Part shown: positions 33,813-37,509 of the stretch, in pieces
Layout of the letters: every line of letters starts with the position of its first letter
How positions within the stretch are numbered: the stretch's first letter is position 1
Assembly (NCBI GenBank): GCA_022508525.1
Contig: JAFLVA010000014.1
Span: forward strand, 1-37,509
Source: Erysipelotrichales bacterium
GTDB lineage: Bacteria; Bacillota_I; Bacilli_A; RFN20; CAG-826
DNA: 37,509 nucleotides
Direction: 5' to 3'
Position numbers and translations under genes: made by a program
Notes under the pieces: model-generated
The model's database searches: none
Seen by the model: the letters and a program-made list of their open reading frames with translations, nothing else
What the model was told of the DNA's origin: nothing

Positions 33813-36806
33813 CTATTCCTCCAGCTTTTTGATTTCTTCAGCAATAAATGATTTATTATCTTTGTGATCAAAGTAACCTTTGATAATTAACACACTGTTT
33901 GCGGTCAATATGGACCAATATTTTTCATATTCGCGAGGGAAAACTATTACTTCAATGTCATCATTTTCATCGCTACATGATAAGTAAGCCATTTGAGTCC
34001 CTTTCTTTGTTTTTATTGTTTTTGCTTTTAAAAGTAAAACGCCAATTTTACAAGATTGATTTAATTTTTTTGCTTCATTGACTGAAATGGCATTGTTTCT
34101 CATTAACAAATCTTTTTTATAGCGAAGCGGAGAAGAAGAAATCATAATTCCAAGTGTTTCATATTCTTTATTCAAATCAAATATATGATCAGAATCTTTC
34201 TTAACTAATTCGAAATGTAAACCAAAATCACTATTAGTTAGTAAACTCACATCGAGAGTAGAGTTGAAAGACGCTTGATTTAATGCGTTATTAATTGAAG
34301 CTCGAAGCGTTGCGCGATTTGCAAATTCATCTAAAGCTCCTGCATCAATAAGATGCATAATCACTGTTTCAGTAATTCCTTGCTTGTAAAGACGTGTAAC
34401 AAAATCAAAGAAATCAATAAATTGACCTCTACTTTCTCTTTCAATAATTATTGTTTCAACAATTTTAGATTGTATTCCACGAATTGCATTTAATGGGAAA
34501 AGTAACTTGTTATCTACTACTTTGAAAGAATTAGTAGATAAATTTATATTTGGAAGAAGAAGTTCAATTCCTTGTGATTTTATTTCCCGTAAATATTCAT
34601 TCATCTTATCACTTGTAAATCCTGATTCGTGTTCTAAAATAATTGAATAAAATTCTAGAGGATAATGTGCTTTTAAATAAGCCATTTGTAAACATATATA
34701 GGCATAAGAAATTGAATGAGCTTTATTAAAACCATAAGATGCGAATTTAACTATAGTTTCAAAAACATCTTCAGCATCTTTTTTAGCATAGCCATTTTTT
34801 ATTGATCCATTAATGAAATCATCTTTGATGGCATCCATCTTGCTTAAATCTTTTTTAGATATTGAACGTCTGAAGTTATCAGCTTCTGCCAAAGACAAAC
34901 CAGCCATATCGGTTGCAATTTTAATGATTTGCTCTTGATATATAATTATTCCATAAGTGGAAGATAAAATTTCTTCTAATTTGCTATTTAAATAAGTTAC
35001 TTTTTCTTTGCCTTCTTTTCTTAAAGCATATGTTGGAATATTACCAATCGGTCCTGGTCTAAATAGTGCAATTAAAGCTGCGACATCATTAAAACTTGAT
35101 GGCTTTAAAATATCAATGGATTTTTTCATTCCTGATGATTCTAATTGGAAAATGCCCATTGTGTAATTATCACGGATAATATTAATTGCCTTCTCATCAT
35201 CATATGGAAGAAAATAAGGATTTAAATTAACTGTTGGTTTTAAACAGATTTCTTTAATCATTGTTAAGTTTCGTAGCGCAAGTAAATCCATTTTTAAGAA
35301 TCCTTGCTCTTCAAGATAAGTCATTTCATATTGGGTAATTAAATTCCCATCTATATCTTTTAAAACAGGTAAAACATTTTCTATATTATCGTTATTTAAA
35401 ATGACACCAGCAGCGTGAATACTAGATTGACGAATTAACCCTTCAATTTTGCTTGCTAAGCGCACTATGTTCAAATAATGTGGCTCCTTATCCAAAAGAT
35501 TTTTAAATACAGTATTAGTTTGGTAACTCTTTTTAAAAGAAGTAGTAAAAGTCCCAAGTGCTTTACTTAAATAATTGATTTCAAAGTTATCAATATTAAA
35601 AACTCTTCCAATATCGCGAAGTGCTTGCTTTGCACCAATAGTTTGGAAAGTTACAATATTTGCAACTTTTTCTTTTCCATATTTCTCTTTTAAATAATTA
35701 ACAATTGATTCTCGTTTAATATCTTCAAAGTCAATATCGATATCTGGCATTGTTTTTCGGCTTGGATTCAAAAAACGTTCAAAAAACAATTCGTGTTTAA
35801 TTGGATCTGGAGTTGTAATATTCAAGGCAAATGATACCAAAGAACCAGCAGCAGAACCACGTCCAGGACCAACTAAAATGTCATGTGTTTTTGCGTATTT
35901 AACATAATCTTCAACAATTAAAAAATAATTGTTGTAACCCATTTTATCAATTATATCTAGCTCATAATCTAAACGAGATAAATAAACTTCATTTTTTTCT
36001 AATTCTTTTTCTTTTAAACCTTCTAAACAGTGTAAACGTAAAAGATTTTTAGAAGAATTATCTTCAGTAAATTTTAATAAATTACCGCGAATTTTTGCAA
36101 ATTCAAAAGATATTTCTTGAATTAGAATAGAAAAATCGGTAATTGGTAGATCTTTAAAGATCAACTCAATCTCTTCGTTTTTCTTTAAATACATTTCGCC
36201 ATTCTTTTTTTGATAATCAAGGGTGGAGTTATTTCTTATTGCATCGACAATATCTAGTACAATCGCATCTTCGGGATTTAAATATTTAATATGTGGAAAT
36301 GCAACTAATTTATAAGCACTAGATAATTCTAAAATATAAGAAAGCATCTCGTTTTTTTCTGATTCATTATAAATCTCAATACCTATATATACATTATCAA
36401 AATCTTGATTTAACCTTTTTATAGACGCTAATGAATTATTAAAATTTGATGAATTAATTGAAATAATAAATATTAATCCTTCTTGATGACTTTTCAAAAA
36501 GTCATAAGATAATTCGTTTGTTTGCAAATAATTAGATATTTTAATCAAGTTTAAATATCCGGATTCATTTTTAATATATATTGTCACATTAAAGCGACCT
36601 AAAACAATATCCATTCCAAAGAGAGGAGTTATATCATTTAACTTTGCGTAATTAGAAAAAATTGGAAAGCCAAATAAAACGTTTAAATCTGAAATGCCTA
36701 AATACTTTAATTTGTTTTTCTTAGCAAATGAAAAATACTTTTCCATAGTTAATCCGGAATTAAGGAAACTATATTCGCTATAAACATGCATCGGAACAAA
36801 GTACAT
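33813..36806 (-). CDS. dnaE: DNA polymerase III alpha subunit, DnaE type
   Basis: Replicative or lagging-strand polymerase of 997 residues from ATG 36806. GGTGA is 6 bases before this codon; the ATG at 36812 directly abuts it. The N-terminal PHP domain starts VPMHVYSEYSFLNS and has lost several metal ligands of active PHP domains, for example LGISDLNVLFG in place of the usual H-rich form. The catalytic core shows GPGRGSAAGSL and PDIDIDFED with the paired Asp residues, then FQTIGAKQALRDIGR and QSSIHAAGV. A tandem HhH region and OB-fold domain close the protein. At about 1000 residues it is shorter than typical DnaE (1050-1160). It heads the dnaE-polA-mutM::coaE operon. Confidence 0.93.
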   Translation of the reverse strand: MYFVPMHVYSEYSFLNSGLTMEKYFSFAKKNKLKYLGISDLNVLFGFPIFSNYAKLNDITPLFGMDIVLGRFNVTIYIKNESGYLNLIKISNYLQTNELSYDFLKSHQEGLIFIISINSSNFNNSLASIKRLNQDFDNVYIGIEIYNESEKNEMLSYILELSSAYKLVAFPHIKYLNPEDAIVLDIVDAIRNNSTLDYQKKNGEMYLKKNEEIELIFKDLPITDFSILIQEISFEFAKIRGNLLKFTEDNSSKNLLRLHCLEGLKEKELEKNEVYLSRLDYELDIIDKMGYNNYFLIVEDYVKYAKTHDILVGPGRGSAAGSLVSFALNITTPDPIKHELFFERFLNPSRKTMPDIDIDFEDIKRESIVNYLKEKYGKEKVANIVTFQTIGAKQALRDIGRVFNIDNFEINYLSKALGTFTTSFKKSYQTNTVFKNLLDKEPHYLNIVRLASKIEGLIRQSSIHAAGVILNNDNIENVLPVLKDIDGNLITQYEMTYLEEQGFLKMDLLALRNLTMIKEICLKPTVNLNPYFLPYDDEKAINIIRDNYTMGIFQLESSGMKKSIDILKPSSFNDVAALIALFRPGPIGNIPTYALRKEGKEKVTYLNSKLEEILSSTYGIIIYQEQIIKIATDMAGLSLAEADNFRRSISKKDLSKMDAIKDDFINGSIKNGYAKKDAEDVFETIVKFASYGFNKAHSISYAYICLQMAYLKAHYPLEFYSIILEHESGFTSDKMNEYLREIKSQGIELLLPNINLSTNSFKVVDNKLLFPLNAIRGIQSKIVETIIIERESRGQFIDFFDFVTRLYKQGITETVIMHLIDAGALDEFANRATLRASINNALNQASFNSTLDVSLLTNSDFGLHFELVKKDSDHIFDLNKEYETLGIMISSSPLRYKKDLLMRNNAISVNEAKKLNQSCKIGVLLLKAKTIKTKKGTQMAYLSCSDENDDIEVIVFPREYEKYWSILTANSVLIIKGYFDHKDNKSFIAEEIKKLEE

Positions 36807-36828
36807 TTTCATTCACCTTCATTTATTA

Positions 36829-36857
36829 ATTTTATCTTTTTTAGACGTGTTAATCAA
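36829..36857 (-). promoter_or_regulatory. Promoter of the dnaE-polA-mutM::coaE operon
   Basis: On the minus strand TTGATT (36857-36852), 17 bases, TAAAAT (36834-36829). The start would be near 36822, placing GGTGA and the ATG just downstream. Confidence 0.65.
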
Positions 36858-36885
36858 TTAATAAATATTTTAATATTTAAATGTG

Positions 36886-36920
36886 TTGTAATTATGATGT
36901 AATTTTAATTATAATTACAA
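36886..36920. repeat. Ten-base inverted repeat in the dnaE/licD spacer
   Basis: TTGTAATTAT (36886-36895) and ATAATTACAA (36911-36920), separated by 15 AT-rich bases. It is upstream of both divergent genes. It could be an operator or a chance AT palindrome. Confidence 0.4.
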
Positions 36921-37020
36921 TGAAAACAAAATTGTTTTCTGGAATATTTATATATGTTGATTATCTTCAAAAGCAAAAATGCGTATCAGCAATTTGTCAA
37001 TTAAAGGATGATAAATAACA

Positions 37021-37059
37021 TAGTGCATTATTGTAAAGTCACTCAAATAGTGCAATAAT
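37021..37059. repeat. Short repeats before the licD gene
   Basis: TAGTGCA occurs at 37021-37027 and 37048-37054 as a direct repeat. ATTATTG (37027-37033) and CAATAAT (37053-37059) form an inverted repeat. They lie upstream of the possible licD promoter and may be a regulator site. The rest of 36921-37120 shows no ORF. Confidence 0.35.
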
Positions 37060-37095
37060 TAAACCGGAAGTTAAAAACTTCGATTTATTAATGAT

Positions 37096-37104
37096 TGTTA
37101 TAAA
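37096..37104 (+). promoter_or_regulatory. Possible extended -10 of licD
   Basis: TG (37096-37097), one base, TATAAA (37099-37104). No good -35 is seen. RNA would start just before AGGA at 37111-37114. Confidence 0.35.
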
Positions 37105-37121
37105 AGTTGTAGGATTAAATT

Positions 37122-37509
37122 ATGAATGAATTACAAGAAAAAGAGTTAGATTTATTAAAAGAATTTGTCGAATTTTGCGAGATGCATAATCTCAAATATT
37201 TTCTTTTTGCTGGAACACTTTTAGGTGCTATTAGACATTCTGGCTTTATCCCTTGGGATGATGATGTTGATGTAGCCATGCCAAGACCTGATTACGACAA
37301 ATTTTGTGAACTAGCTAGTAAGCATTTTACTGGTGATACGTTTTTTCAATCATTTAATACTGATAAACGTTATCCGTATATTTTTTCAAAGTTAAGAAAC
37401 TCTAACACAACATTTGTAGAAGCGGTTTATAAACATGTACCAATGAATCATGGAGTTTATATTGATATCTTTCCTCTTGATGGAATATCAAAAAAACCAA
37501 AGCCAAAGA
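37122..37509 (+). CDS. LicD family nucleotidyltransferase-fold phosphotransferase (partial, 3' end outside window)
   Basis: The first 129 residues are visible. The family hallmark AGTLLGAIRHSGFIPWDDDVD is obvious; the DDDVD acidic residues are the metal-binding site of the nucleotidyltransferase fold. MPRPDYDKF and GVYIDIFPLDG follow. LicD proteins transfer phosphorylcholine or another sugar-linked phospho-group onto teichoic acids or capsule and surface polysaccharides. The acceptor cannot be judged from this part. AGGA at 37111-37114 is 7 bases before ATG 37122. The gene probably begins a surface-polysaccharide region to the right. Confidence 0.85.
   Translation, partial: MNELQEKELDLLKEFVEFCEMHNLKYFLFAGTLLGAIRHSGFIPWDDDVDVAMPRPDYDKFCELASKHFTGDTFFQSFNTDKRYPYIFSKLRNSNTTFVEAVYKHVPMNHGVYIDIFPLDGISKKPKPK

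Noticed and set aside
1-37509. CRISPR array, insertion sequence or prophage
   Set aside because: No regularly spaced repeats, transposase, integrase or phage genes were seen anywhere in the window.

Overview
The window comes from a low-GC, AT-rich bacterium using the standard genetic code (TGA serves as stop, for example at the 3' end of the RluA-family gene and of glmU). Gene content (UDP-GlcNAc cluster glmS-glmM-glmU, a PHP-domain DnaE of Firmicutes type, PolA without a recognisable proofreading site, LicD, MntP, a B. subtilis YrrN/YrrO-like U32 pair, strong Shine-Dalgarno sequences, TTGxxx/TATAAT promoters) points to a Firmicutes/Bacilli relative, perhaps one of the uncultured, genome-reduced gut lineages near Erysipelotrichales/RF39/Acholeplasma. 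The lineage is inference; no rRNA gene is present.

Layout: 1-131 end of a probable tyrosine phosphatase; 171-322 a complete tRNA-His unit with its own promoter and terminator; 644-3034 a large CotH-like lipoprotein; 3158-5593 DUF3781, Mn exporter mntP, a structured leader, a VUT/queuosine-precursor-type transporter and a coupled SDR; 5685-9432 a DUF1538 membrane protein, two PII-like proteins, a nucleoside hydrolase and a small membrane protein; 9508-12492 a fused ABC transporter; 12507-17806 (minus strand) glmS-glmM-glmU-RluA-family pseudouridine synthase; 18186-19064 a PAP2 phosphatase; 19171-29789 the U32/shikimate region; 29795-36806 (minus strand) dnaE-polA-mutM::coaE; 37122-end the start of a licD gene.

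The most interesting part is 19171-29789. A complete route from DAHP synthase to chorismate (DAHP synthase, aroB, type II dehydroquinase, an aroE::aroK fusion, an aroA::U32 fusion, aroC) plus a divergent chorismate mutase would make prephenate. No prephenate-using amino-acid enzyme (tyrA, pheA) and no trp gene is seen in the window. Instead the locus carries three U32-family domains: a long RlhA-like rRNA hydroxylase homologue, a TrhP2/YrrO-like tRNA hydroxylase homologue, and a TrhP1/YrrN-like domain fused to the EPSP synthase. RlhA and TrhP are reported to depend on prephenate in E. coli. The arrangement suggests a compact module in which the shikimate pathway exists, wholly or largely, to supply prephenate for RNA hydroxylation. 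This is an inference from gene content, fusion and operon structure, and can be tested.

Other points of note are a mutM::coaE fusion, a possible preQ1-type leader ahead of the VUT transporter, a DUF1538/PII/nucleoside hydrolase operon, and convergent terminators that contain the stop codons of the opposing genes.
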